Shown here: positions 27,280 to 35,629 of the stretch, piece by piece
Layout: each line of letters opens with the position of its first letter
Numbering within the stretch: position 1 is the first letter of the stretch
DNA from: Lachnospiraceae bacterium
GTDB taxonomy: Bacteria; Bacillota; Clostridia; Lachnospirales; Lachnospiraceae
Direction: 5' to 3'
NCBI GenBank assembly: GCA_910575775.1
Contig: CAJTEY010000003.1
Location: forward strand, 124,001 to 188,000
Length of the DNA: 64,000 bases
Notes under the pieces: model-generated
Told to the model about the DNA's origin: nothing
Seen by the model: only the letters and a program-made list of their open reading frames with translations
Databases searched by the model: none
Made by a program: the position numbers and the translations under genes

Positions 27280-27900
27280 TTATCTGGTGATCTGCCTATA
27301 AATTAAATTCCACCTGCTTCCCCGGGCTGCTTCATATCTCCTGCTTTTCTTATATAATGTATAGCCCAGTTCCCCCATAACCTTCTCCCAGTCATGTATG
27401 TATCTATACGCAGGGGATTTGAGCTGGTCTACCACTATATAGTCCACCGAATTCCTTTTGGTCACCCCTGCAAGCAGTTCAGTAACGGTATTTCCGTCTA
27501 TGGAATGTAAAAAATTTACTGCAATCAGGAAGCTAATATCTTCATTTGCAATGTCTGTAAAGCTCCCCTGTATAAATTTATTCATTGGATGCGCTAATCT
27601 GGCTCCTCCAATCACTCTGTTATCAATATCAAAGCCTGTTTTTTTCTGTACTGGCAGAGCAACGCCTGCAATAATATCACCGAGTCCACATCCAACCTCT
27701 ATTACCCGTTTCTTCCTAAGTCCGGGTTTTTCTGCTATAATTTTGTTGACTGTCTGAACCAGCTCTACCGCATAAATCCTCTCTTCAAACGGCATAAGAT
27801 GCCATAGATCGAAATGGAATATATTCTGCAGAATTTTATAATATTTTTCCCTTAAACATCTTGGCATAAATTTACACATCTCAGTCACTTCAGCAAACAT
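27280..27900 (-). CDS. Class I SAM-dependent methyltransferase
   Basis: About 206 aa from ATG 27900 (a longer form from 27933 would overlap the upstream gene by 44 nt). SAM motif I is VIEVGCGLGDIIAGV, followed by GFDIDNRVIGGAR and the motif IV-like SFLIAVNFLHSID. The N-terminal ~60 residues are helical. It lies between the CDP-glycerol transferase-like gene and asnB, so a role in decorating the glycan is likely. Substrate unknown. Confidence 0.75.
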   Translation of the reverse strand: MFAEVTEMCKFMPRCLREKYYKILQNIFHFDLWHLMPFEERIYAVELVQTVNKIIAEKPGLRKKRVIEVGCGLGDIIAGVALPVQKKTGFDIDNRVIGGARLAHPMNKFIQGSFTDIANEDISFLIAVNFLHSIDGNTVTELLAGVTKRNSVDYIVVDQLKSPAYRYIHDWEKVMGELGYTLYKKSRRYEAARGSRWNLIYRQITR

Positions 27901-30391
27901 ACGTTGATTCTTCACATAAAACATTTTTTTCAATAATCGCTTCCAACCAGTTATCTAATGCAAAAAGATATCCTGGTGCTCCTTCCATTACTGCCTCCCT
28001 ATATTTCCTAACTCGAAGCAGATCCTTATGTAAATCAAGATGCGCAATCAAGTCATCCCTGCTTATATGTATTGGCAATATTTTCACTTCATTTGAACTT
28101 ATTATTAATACGCTATAAGTGTTCAAATCTATAAATATTAACTCATTATTTTTCCTTTCCAGCAGCAATGAATTTCTCCATCTTGGATATTCATGTTCGT
28201 TTGTTTTTACCCCTGATAATATTTCTATTCTCTTTCCGTTCTCGCTAAATACTGACACACCTTTTCCGTTTTTATCACACAGATAAAACTTTCCCTTCGC
28301 ATAGCATCCGTCTATCCACTCTGCTTTTTTTTCAGTATAAATTTCTCTACATTCATCCAATTTTTCGTCACACTGAAACAGACTTCCTTTTCCTCCCAAA
28401 AAGAGAGTTTTATCATCAGCAAAACAGAACAACAACTCTTGTCTTTCCTTTCGGAGAAAGCTAATTTCATATCTCTCCGTTTCCAAATCAAAAATATATA
28501 CTTTATTTGATCCCATAAATACACCGTAAACCTTATTCCCAATCCTCGCATGCTTATCAAATAGAATAGTTCCCTTCATTTCCTCCTTTATATCCGCTTT
28601 TACTTTGAGCAGTTGCCCTGTCGTAACATTCAATTTTACTACTCCTGCATGGATATCAAAAAAATATATAAAATCCCCATATGTCTCTGCAAACTGATAT
28701 TTATCCTCAAATTCCAGATCGATATCTTCCAATACTTTTAAACTGATAGTCACAAACTTTGCACGATCCAGTTCATATATGGCAATATTTTGTGCTGAAT
28801 GCGGTATAAATATCAATTTGTTACTTGATCGAAACACCTTGATATATAGCCGGTCCGCATTTTGATACTCATCTGGAAATTGTGCTACATATTCTGTCTT
28901 TCCCGTTTCTATATTAACTTTACATAACCCATTAAAATCATTAGCTGAAAACCATAAATCATTTTCTACTTGTACACAATCCTCAAACCAAATTGGTATT
29001 TTATTCATATCCCGTAATTTCGCTTCTTTCTCCACATCCTGCACAAGTATATCCATACCACACTCCCGGCATAACTGCATTACAGAGCTCCAATCGCCAT
29101 AATACGCATCGCTTAAAACCACCGCCCGATCCATATCCGCCGAGTCATCATAAATCCCCCATCCCTCCGCAACATACCGATCCCGAATCTCCTGATATCC
29201 TTCCCACAGCTTCGGTCTCATACTCTCGATCGTCGCCTGAATCAGTGGGTGTGGTCTCCATAACAGCGCCACCTCATCCCTGTTCTCCTTGAAGATGCCA
29301 AACACCGACTCCATCTTTCTGAGCATTTTTTCACTGTGCTGCAATAGCGCACTCACACTCGTATTATAAAAAACAATCTTCTTCCAGCTCCCGTCCGGCT
29401 TTTCAATAATCCTCAGCCACTCTGCCGGAATCTCCAGATCCTCTCTTTTTGTATTCAGAACCTTGTCAATCTTCGGTGACCCTGTCCCCAGAAACTTCTT
29501 CTCCAGAAATTTCCTGTCCACATGTTCACCGGGCAGTCCCATTTCCTTTGCAGCCTTGATATATTCATTGATGTAAATCTGCCGCATTTTTTCTGACTGC
29601 ACAATTACCTGATGGGCATAAATCGTTCCCGGGGTAAAGCAGAAGTGTTTCATCGTATCAATCGCCGTCTGATCGTCCGGCTCTATTTCCCTCAAAATGA
29701 AATAAGGAATATACACTAACTTATCTGTATAATTTCTTAAATTCCTGGCATAAAAATGAGGGTGCACACTGGTCACATGATTGCATTCATCATAAGGATT
29801 ATGTATATAAATAATATCCGGGTGGTGTGCCTCCAGATCATATTTATCATAGCGGGTTATCGGCACATTCTTCGGGTACTGGTCGCCCTCATAATGCTCC
29901 TCCCTAAAGCTCCCGTCCGGGTTCTTGTCAAAATACGGAATCGGAATTACATAGGCTTTGCATGCAGGATCAGCATCCGCTTCTTTCCAGAGGCTTTCCA
30001 ATGAATCCCACATAGATGCTTTATATGGAAGAAACACAATTTCCTTTTTATCATCGGGCAGATCGTATTTGATGCCGTTATGCAGATTCGTCAGCTGCTT
30101 CTGAATCTTTTTTGAAATTTTCCGGCAAACATTTTCATCCGACAGGTTCTCGCTCATCTGATAAATGTTTTCGCAGTAATCTTCCAGGATGTGAACAAGA
30201 TTTGCATACTTTTCATCAAGTGTATCTATGTAAGTGCCAAGGACAATGGCTGACTCCTGACACTGTCCCAGCGCTTCCTCTGTTCCCCGGACATTGGTAC
30301 GGGCAGCCCTTGCGATGGCGTCATTGGCATTTAAGAGCGTATCTACTGTCTGCAGCATATCTTTCTTTTTATATCTTTCCAATGTCGCCAC
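27890..30391 (-). CDS. CDP-glycerol:glycerophosphotransferase-like protein with C-terminal propeller-like region
   Basis: About 830 aa. Residues 1-115 are helical; ~115-470 resemble the CDP-glycerol glycerophosphotransferase (TagF/TagB) GT-B fold: EIVFLPYKASMWDSLESLW, PDIIYIHNPYDECN, GTGSPKIDKVL, LWRPHPLIQATI, and LSDAYYGDWSSVMQLC near the donor site. Residues ~480-800 contain repeated beta-strand units with ILIF/IYFF-type blades, suggesting a propeller. Putative first gene of the glycan operon. GTG at 30391 overlaps its own AGAGG; TTG at 30382 gives better spacing and may be the real start. Likely transfers a polyol-phosphate or acts as a related polymerising transferase. Confidence 0.8.
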   Translation of the reverse strand: MATLERYKKKDMLQTVDTLLNANDAIARAARTNVRGTEEALGQCQESAIVLGTYIDTLDEKYANLVHILEDYCENIYQMSENLSDENVCRKISKKIQKQLTNLHNGIKYDLPDDKKEIVFLPYKASMWDSLESLWKEADADPACKAYVIPIPYFDKNPDGSFREEHYEGDQYPKNVPITRYDKYDLEAHHPDIIYIHNPYDECNHVTSVHPHFYARNLRNYTDKLVYIPYFILREIEPDDQTAIDTMKHFCFTPGTIYAHQVIVQSEKMRQIYINEYIKAAKEMGLPGEHVDRKFLEKKFLGTGSPKIDKVLNTKREDLEIPAEWLRIIEKPDGSWKKIVFYNTSVSALLQHSEKMLRKMESVFGIFKENRDEVALLWRPHPLIQATIESMRPKLWEGYQEIRDRYVAEGWGIYDDSADMDRAVVLSDAYYGDWSSVMQLCRECGMDILVQDVEKEAKLRDMNKIPIWFEDCVQVENDLWFSANDFNGLCKVNIETGKTEYVAQFPDEYQNADRLYIKVFRSSNKLIFIPHSAQNIAIYELDRAKFVTISLKVLEDIDLEFEDKYQFAETYGDFIYFFDIHAGVVKLNVTTGQLLKVKADIKEEMKGTILFDKHARIGNKVYGVFMGSNKVYIFDLETERYEISFLRKERQELLFCFADDKTLFLGGKGSLFQCDEKLDECREIYTEKKAEWIDGCYAKGKFYLCDKNGKGVSVFSENGKRIEILSGVKTNEHEYPRWRNSLLLERKNNELIFIDLNTYSVLIISSNEVKILPIHISRDDLIAHLDLHKDLLRVRKYREAVMEGAPGYLFALDNWLEAIIEKNVLCEESTYVC

Positions 30392-30400
30392 CTCTTTCCA

Positions 30401-30697
30401 CTTTCGCCTCGTCTGGCAGCCACAGGCACTGCATAATTAACAAGGCATATTGGTCACCCATTCGGTGATGCGGAAATTCCGCTTCGCTCCCGGTACTTCT
30501 CCCTTTCGGAAGTTCCCAAAGGTCCTGGCATACCCAATACCCGGCCACAGCCGGCTTCTAATGCCGTCCGGCGTTACGGTTTCTATTACAAATCCGTTAC
30601 GTCCATTTTTATCAAAAGAAATTTCCCACAGTCCTACTCCCTCAAATCAGTTTTGGTAAAACGCCTCTGCAGAGGCATTCATCTGTGAAAGCTTTCA
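30401..30697 (-). ncRNA. Candidate TnpB guide RNA (omegaRNA/reRNA-like) scaffold region
   Basis: The stretch after the dead-TnpB stop holds several hairpins on the minus strand: GCCTCTGCAGAGGC (30665-30678), a GCCGG...CCGGC arm pair (30541-30557), a CCGAAAGG loop, GGAATTTCC (30473-30481) and TCACCGAATGGGTGA (30453-30467). TnpB guide RNAs sit here, overlapping the 3' end of tnpB and the element end, and the last hairpin resembles those I know from IS605-type right ends. A 66-codon open frame also crosses it but has no good start. The same DNA is the leader of the glycan operon. Exact ends and the guide are not determined. Confidence 0.5.
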
Positions 30698-32002
30698 TTA
30701 TGAACTGATCCGGCCCCTTTTCAAGGCGTTTTTTGCAGCGTTCTCCCTTTCCGGCAGATTGGCTCCGCAATTCCCACAGGAAAAAATACCGTCTCTTTTT
30801 TCCCCGATGGCACCGCATCTGCTGCATTCATTGCTGATATTTTTTCCAAACACTTCTTTCAGCTCAATCGACTGTTCCCTGCATTTCTGGCTCAGCCGTT
30901 TTTTCACATATCCCTTCTGCCACATGCTGACAGAACTATTTATCTTTTTGTTAATACCTGCCCTGGAACTCTGCGGCAACTTGGGAAGATATATCACAGC
31001 AGGCTTTTCTGTTCTCAGCATACGGTTAATCTCCGCATTGATGTAAGTATGCAGGGCTGCCTCCAGCTTCTCCCTTCCTGCCATATATTTCTTTCTTCCC
31101 GGATTCTTTTCTTTGTTCCTCCGATAGCGAATATTGCCCTCCCTGACATATTCAGCAAGGGCATACTGATATTCGCTGTACTTTTCGCCGTAAACGGCAC
31201 CATTATCTGCCACAAACATAGTGCGTATGCCTACTGCCACTCCGATTTCCCTTCGGTATTCCTCGTTCTGTCTGATTTTTGTCTCTATGGGTACGTGAAT
31301 GACAAGGCTGCCTTCCTCTGGAAGAAGACGGATATACAACTGTTTGGTATAGTGGTTATTGTCTGTGAGGGGAATAAAAACACGCTTGCGTTTCTCTTTT
31401 ATAGCAAGATAAATTCCGCCGTCATCATAACGGTATGCCCGCTCCGCCACTGCGAAACCATCTATCGCATCTGTATGCAGTTTCTTCATATGTCTGCGTA
31501 CCTGCCTGCGAAGATATTGTTTTAAATGTTCTTCGTCAACCTCAGTCCGCACTTCTTCATAGGATTTCTGCCACTCCTGCGACAGGTTTATTTCCTGTTT
31601 CATGAGGATGCACGCAAAACAATTGCTCTGCTTCATTACAAACCGCAGGTAATGTCTGTCCTCCGGCGTCAGATTTTCGTTCTCCCGAATGCACTTTTCG
31701 ATCCTGCTTTTAGTCTGTGTCCACTGGTTCTTGATATCTCCCAGTGCGTCAAATACAGCCAGATAGAAATATACCGACGGCAGTCCCAGAGTTGTTCTCA
31801 GACCGCTTGCCGTCATCTCATTTTGCACCGTATAACCCGGATAGATCTTTGGCAGGCTTTTGATTCCACCGTAGCGCTGGTATACATAGTTCTTGACTGT
31901 ACTGTAATCCTTCGCGATCTCCTGAAGCTTTTTCATATCCGTCTCAGAAATGGGTTCGCTATTATATTGGCGGACGGTCTTGCATATAGTTCTCGGCGGC
32001 AT
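30698..32002 (-). CDS. Nuclease-dead TnpB homologue (IS200/IS605 OrfB family)
   Basis: A 434-aa TnpB-like protein from ATG 32002 (GGGAGG 13 nt upstream; a longer frame starts at 32038). The C-terminus has the TnpB zinc ribbon CSRC...CGNC and NAAKNALKRG. The RuvC residues are all missing: motif I reads EIGVAVGIRTM where GIDLG is expected (Asp to Ala256); motif II reads AVIYLPKLPQ where IVxEDL is expected (Glu to Pro340); motif III reads PERENAAKN where DxNAA is expected (Asp to Arg419 or Glu). No frameshift or stop, and no TnpA nearby. A full-length but cleavage-dead TnpB suggests an RNA-guided DNA-binding regulator rather than a transposon nuclease; this is inference. Confidence 0.85.
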   Translation of the reverse strand: MPPRTICKTVRQYNSEPISETDMKKLQEIAKDYSTVKNYVYQRYGGIKSLPKIYPGYTVQNEMTASGLRTTLGLPSVYFYLAVFDALGDIKNQWTQTKSRIEKCIRENENLTPEDRHYLRFVMKQSNCFACILMKQEINLSQEWQKSYEEVRTEVDEEHLKQYLRRQVRRHMKKLHTDAIDGFAVAERAYRYDDGGIYLAIKEKRKRVFIPLTDNNHYTKQLYIRLLPEEGSLVIHVPIETKIRQNEEYRREIGVAVGIRTMFVADNGAVYGEKYSEYQYALAEYVREGNIRYRRNKEKNPGRKKYMAGREKLEAALHTYINAEINRMLRTEKPAVIYLPKLPQSSRAGINKKINSSVSMWQKGYVKKRLSQKCREQSIELKEVFGKNISNECSRCGAIGEKRDGIFSCGNCGANLPERENAAKNALKRGRISS

Positions 32003-32038
32003 ATGGCTGTGTCTGCCTCCCGGTTTTTCTGATATCAT

Positions 32039-32067
32039 TTCGCAGAATTGGATATTCTGCGAATTTT
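32039..32067 (+). repeat. 29-nt hairpin repeat, copy 1 (5' of dead tnpB)
   Basis: Sequence TTCGCAGAAT, five-base loop, then ATTCTGCGAA and TTTT. It forms a 10-12 bp stem. It is identical over 29 nt to the reverse complement of 34321-34349 and diverges outside. Here it lies in the 5' untranslated region of tnpB on the minus strand, directly after a second hairpin (TTTTAGCT/AGCTAAAA) at the integrase 3' end. Confidence 0.9.
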
Positions 32068-32097
32068 AGCTGTTTAATAGCTAAAAGCACCCATTTG

Positions 32098-33234
32098 CTA
32101 TGCCTGACCACATAGCTGACCATAATCAGCTGAGAGTGCATTGATATATTTGCGCTTGGTATCCATGCTGGGATGCACGTATCGGTTTAGTGTAATCTGT
32201 ACATTGGAATGTCCCAAAATCTCACTCAGACTCTTGATATCCATTCCACTGTCAATGCAGTTTGTGGCAAAGGTGTGTCTCAAGATATGAAAGTTGTAAT
32301 TTGGAGCATGGATCTCTTCCAGATATTTTTTAAAATGATTTTGATAAGTACGAGGCTCCATCGGTTTATTATTTTGTAAAACATATTCCTGCCCCTCCTG
32401 TCGAAATCTTTTAAGAAGAGACATCAGCGTATCTGATATGGGGAGTGCCCGTTTAGAAAAATCACTTTTGGGAGCCGTCTCTAAAAGAATGGTTTTGGTT
32501 GGCCCTTCTTTGCTCTCGATTCTCTGTACGGTTCTGTTGACGTGAAGAAGTCCTCTGTCCTGATCTATATCAGCCCACTTCAAAGCACATATTTCACCCA
32601 GGCGAAGCCCGGTGAAAAGGCAAAGGTATATTCCTGCCTTGGAGATATTCATATCACTGTAAAGAAACTGGATTAATCTGGTTTGCTCTGTGCGGTTCAT
32701 AACTTCAACTGATGATGTTCTTTTCTGGAGGGAGCAGCCTGTGATAGCAGGCATGGGATGACCGTACTGTTTTTCGGCATATTGCAATGTCTGTCTGATA
32801 ATGGCGAAAACACTGTGTCTGGTCGAATCCGATACTTTCAACGCCGATATCCGAATCTGAATGTGGTTGTCGGACATCTGGGAAAGCATATCTGAGAAAA
32901 AGAGGTTCTGGATATGACATGTATAAAGCTTCTTATATTTAATATATGTAGAGTATTTTCTGTTTTGAGCTATCTCCTCCAGCCATTCCTCCACAAGTAC
33001 ACAAAAACCAGTATCATAAATCTGCATTCCATCATTTAACTGTGAAGCCAGCACAGCAGGGGATTCCCTGTTACTTAACAAATACATTTTGGCGGTAAGC
33101 TTTTCTTTCACCTCCCTGTAAGATTTTCCGTAAACAGACAGATAACGCTTTTTACCATCTGCAGATGTCACCGGATAGCGGCCTTCCCACCTTCCGTCTG
33201 TGCGTTTCCTTATGTTGTCACCTCGTCTTGGCAT
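32098..33234 (-). CDS. Tyrosine recombinase/integrase (Tn916-like)
   Basis: A 378-aa phage/ICE-type integrase. N-terminal basic DNA-binding region (RKRTDGRWEGRYPVTSADGKKR), SAM-like core-binding domain at ~75-165, catalytic domain with the Arg in FTGLRLGEICALKW, HILRHTFATNC (His-x-x-Arg), LGHSNVQITLNRYVH (His and nucleophile Tyr). All catalytic residues are present. ATG at 33234 has AAAGGAG 8 nt upstream. No excisionase, conjugation or phage gene is near, so it is a solitary integrase; it may be a remnant, or act on the nearby inverted repeats. Confidence 0.92.
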   Translation of the reverse strand: MPRRGDNIRKRTDGRWEGRYPVTSADGKKRYLSVYGKSYREVKEKLTAKMYLLSNRESPAVLASQLNDGMQIYDTGFCVLVEEWLEEIAQNRKYSTYIKYKKLYTCHIQNLFFSDMLSQMSDNHIQIRISALKVSDSTRHSVFAIIRQTLQYAEKQYGHPMPAITGCSLQKRTSSVEVMNRTEQTRLIQFLYSDMNISKAGIYLCLFTGLRLGEICALKWADIDQDRGLLHVNRTVQRIESKEGPTKTILLETAPKSDFSKRALPISDTLMSLLKRFRQEGQEYVLQNNKPMEPRTYQNHFKKYLEEIHAPNYNFHILRHTFATNCIDSGMDIKSLSEILGHSNVQITLNRYVHPSMDTKRKYINALSADYGQLCGQA

Positions 33235-33270
33235 ATGCATTTCTCCTTTCTGACCACTTTTTTGACCACA

Positions 33271-33300
33271 AATATATCATTAATAACAGTTTCGTGACAA
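33271..33300 (-). promoter_or_regulatory. Probable promoter of the integrase gene
   Basis: On the minus strand TTGTCA and TATATT are separated by 18 nt, about 37 nt ahead of the integrase ATG. A second TTGTCA-like copy lies just upstream. Fits sigma-70; no experimental support. Confidence 0.5.
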
Positions 33301-33348
33301 TTTATGACAAAATTTTACATATGGTTTAGCAGAAACGTTTTTTCGTGC

Positions 33349-33377
33349 TTGACATGCGCTAGACGGTTCTTTATAAT
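33349..33377 (+). promoter_or_regulatory. Consensus sigma-70 promoter of the Uma2 gene
   Basis: TTGACA and TATAAT with a 17-nt spacer, a perfect consensus and the strongest promoter I see in the window. It reads toward the Uma2 gene 220 nt downstream, divergent from the integrase promoter. Confidence 0.8.
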
Positions 33378-33597
33378 GTTTACAAAGCATAATATTTTAT
33401 CGACAACAAATGTTCGGTGTAATCTTATTTTACACCAGAGTCAAACAAATCGGTTTTCTGATCGGTTTCCAGTCTGTGTTTCAGAATTTCTATGCTTTTA
33501 AATCAATCAATACAATTTAAGAGCGGGAGATTCCAAACAATGTCCGGCAATAGATGTCGGGACAAGCTGGCTCTCCTGCAGAACAGGAGGGCAAGTC
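33378..33597 (+). promoter_or_regulatory. Structured 5' leader with Shine-Dalgarno-sequestering hairpin
   Basis: A ~215-nt untranslated leader. Near its end, TGTCCGGCA pairs with TGTCGGGACA (33541-33564, one bulge), and GCTCTCCTG pairs with CAGGAGGGC around a 5-nt loop (33570-33592). The second stem buries the AGGAGG ribosome site located 7 nt before the Uma2 ATG. This looks like translational control. No known riboswitch class is recognised. Confidence 0.5.
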
Positions 33598-34203
33598 ATG
33601 GATCATGCAAAAATCAGAAAAGAGGAACTGTTTATGGAAATTAAGGGAGGAAAGGGATATACAATTGCAGATATCGAAGCGCTGCCAGATGGAGAACGGG
33701 CGGAACTGATTGACGGCGAACTGTTTATGATGGCACCGCCAATGACAGTACACCAGCGGATTCTTGTAAAACTTATTTTTGAAATTGAAACCTATATCAG
33801 AAAAAATGGAGGAAATTGTGAGCTTCTTCCCGCGCCCTTTGGCGTTTACATTAAAAAAGACGACCGAAACTACGTGGAACCTGACATTTCGGTGATCTGT
33901 CATGGGGATCGCCTGGACGAAAAAGGCTGTCACGGCGCACCTGACCTGGTGATTGAGATTGTGTCACCTTCCAGCAGAAAAATGGATTATGTGCGAAAAC
34001 CTGCTCTATATCAGGAAACGGGTGTGCAGGAATATTGGATTGTTGATCCGGAAAAAGAAATCGTTACGGTTTATACAGCGGAGCGATGGGATATTCCGAT
34101 ATGCCATCCTTTTACGAAACGGATTCAAGTGGGTATTTATGGAGAACTATATCTTGAGTTTACAGAGTTTATTCAATGTGAAAGAATGGCTGCCAAAAGA
34201 TGA
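33598..34203 (+). CDS. Uma2 family (DUF820) restriction-endonuclease-like protein
   Basis: A 201-aa protein with the Uma2 core: YTIADIEALPDGERAELIDGELFMM, then EPDISVIC and GAPDLVIEIVSPSSRKMD, which contain the PD-(D/E)xK-type acidic residues, and YQETGVQEYWIVDPE. ATG 33598 has AGGAGG at 7 nt; ATG 33631 is closer to the usual family N-terminus. The role of Uma2 proteins is unknown; many are linked to mobile DNA. The high-expression promoter with a hidden ribosome site is unusual. Confidence 0.88.
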   Translation: MDHAKIRKEELFMEIKGGKGYTIADIEALPDGERAELIDGELFMMAPPMTVHQRILVKLIFEIETYIRKNGGNCELLPAPFGVYIKKDDRNYVEPDISVICHGDRLDEKGCHGAPDLVIEIVSPSSRKMDYVRKPALYQETGVQEYWIVDPEKEIVTVYTAERWDIPICHPFTKRIQVGIYGELYLEFTEFIQCERMAAKR

Positions 34204-34320
34204 CAGCACTGCCTGTTGCGGCAAAATTGACAAACAACCTTATCTAAAGTATAATTTATGACGATACATATCTTACAAACAGCTAATAAGCAAGTGACGT
34301 GCGCTGTAAGGTACATACAA

Positions 34321-34349
34321 AAAATTCGCAGAATATCCAATTCTGCGAA
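34321..34349 (-). terminator. 29-nt hairpin repeat, copy 2; Rho-independent terminator of the kinase operon
   Basis: On the minus strand, 15 nt after the histidine kinase stop, a 12-bp AATTCGCAGAAT/ATTCTGCGAATT stem with a 5-nt loop is followed by six Ts, a good intrinsic terminator. The 29-nt core, loop included, is the exact reverse complement of 32039-32067. Confidence 0.8.
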
Positions 34350-34363
34350 TTTTAATTTATAAC

Positions 34364-35629
34364 TCACTCCACCTTCTTCATCCTGCGCAGCTCTATCATG
34401 CAATATCCTCCGCCATCCTCCCCATTCCCGAATCGGATCTTTCCGCCATGCGCCAGAATAATCTTTTTTACAATCTCCAGGCCCCGGATCTGCTCTTCCG
34501 CCTGCTTCTTTCTGCTCTGCAGGCGACGCAGCGCCTCTTCCGGATAACCAACACCGTTATCTTTCAGGCAGATATGGCATCTGCTTTTTTCTTCCCATAT
34601 GACAATCGTAATTTTCAGCGGTTCGTTTTTGCCGCTGTGTTTCATACTGTTATGAATCAAATTGCGGAATACACGCACCAAAAGCTGCCTGTCCGCTTTT
34701 ACATGCATCTGTTCAGCATCCTGCTCTATCTGCACATCAATCTCCAGTTCTCCCGGCATAGCATCGTTAAGAAAAGAAGCCGCCACACTTCTGGCAATCT
34801 CCGCCGGACGCACTTTTTCTTTCCGCAGCGCCTGCATGGAGTAATCCAGTTTGGAGGTCAGGTTTAGATCCGCTATCAGTTCCTTCATCACCATGCTCTG
34901 GTGCCGTATCACGGCCGCCTGCTGCCTTGTCTCCGCCGGCAGTGTCATGCTGCGTTCCAGCGTGTCTGCATACCCCAGCACCACAGACAAAGGCGTGCGG
35001 ATATCGTGGGAAATGCCGGCAATCCACTCAATGCGGGCCCGTTCCCTGCTTCCCATAAACCGTTTTGTAAACGCAAAGGCAGATACCACAATCCATGCAA
35101 AATTTAGAAAGAAAAATGCAAGAACCGTCCGCTCGACAAATTCCATCCACGGCTTCGAAAATTCTACGGTATATTTCCACATGGTTTCTTTCTGCATCCC
35201 CACGATCATAATGCAGTCATCCCAGACACGCATCCGCACAGGATATCCTTTCAAATACCATTTGCTCATGCGGGCAACGTCCGATCTGCTGTACTCGTCT
35301 TCCAGTTCTTTCGGTTTCCGAAAACTCCAGACCACCCGTCCGTTTTCATCAAGAAGCATCGCCCACTGTTCTTTCTGCGCCAGTTCTTCCTCCATCCCTC
35401 TGTCAAGCACATAGCCGTTTTTCGTCAAGGTAAGCGCCTCCATGACACTTTCCCCATAAATATAATGTGCCTCCGTATCCATATAAACGACCGCCGCCGC
35501 AAACAAAAACACCATATTGAGTATCAAAGTCAGGACAGCGACTCCCAGAACCGCCAGCGCCCAATAGAAAAAAAGGCGTGCCGCTCTTTTGTAATTATAA
35601 TTGACCCGCTCCGTTTTATCGCTTCTCAT
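34364..35629 (-). CDS. Sensor histidine kinase of a lantibiotic/peptide-sensing two-component system
   Basis: A 421-aa membrane kinase. TM1 ~20-50 (FYWALAVLGVAVLTLILNMVF), an extracellular sensor of ~110 residues, TM2 ~165-190, then the H-box GISHDIRTPLSVVLGY, N-box NLIHNSMKHS, G1 DNGVGYP and a shortened G2 region (GLEIVKKII). It starts with an ATGA overlap with the response regulator stop. It faces a divergent lantibiotic-type ABC transporter, so it most likely senses an antimicrobial peptide and induces the transporter (compare CprK, LanK). Confidence 0.9.
   Translation of the reverse strand: MRSDKTERVNYNYKRAARLFFYWALAVLGVAVLTLILNMVFLFAAAVVYMDTEAHYIYGESVMEALTLTKNGYVLDRGMEEELAQKEQWAMLLDENGRVVWSFRKPKELEDEYSRSDVARMSKWYLKGYPVRMRVWDDCIMIVGMQKETMWKYTVEFSKPWMEFVERTVLAFFFLNFAWIVVSAFAFTKRFMGSRERARIEWIAGISHDIRTPLSVVLGYADTLERSMTLPAETRQQAAVIRHQSMVMKELIADLNLTSKLDYSMQALRKEKVRPAEIARSVAASFLNDAMPGELEIDVQIEQDAEQMHVKADRQLLVRVFRNLIHNSMKHSGKNEPLKITIVIWEEKSRCHICLKDNGVGYPEEALRRLQSRKKQAEEQIRGLEIVKKIILAHGGKIRFGNGEDGGGYCMIELRRMKKVE

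Noticed and set aside
30418-30625. 66-codon minus-strand frame (WEISFDKNGRNGFVIETVTP...)
   Set aside because: No ATG/GTG with a ribosome site at a sensible place and the DNA is dominated by hairpins; treated as structured RNA, although translation cannot be excluded.
33251-33269. TGACCAC direct repeats before the integrase as attachment-site arms
   Set aside because: Only 7 nt long and no matching copy found at another boundary; insufficient to call an att site.
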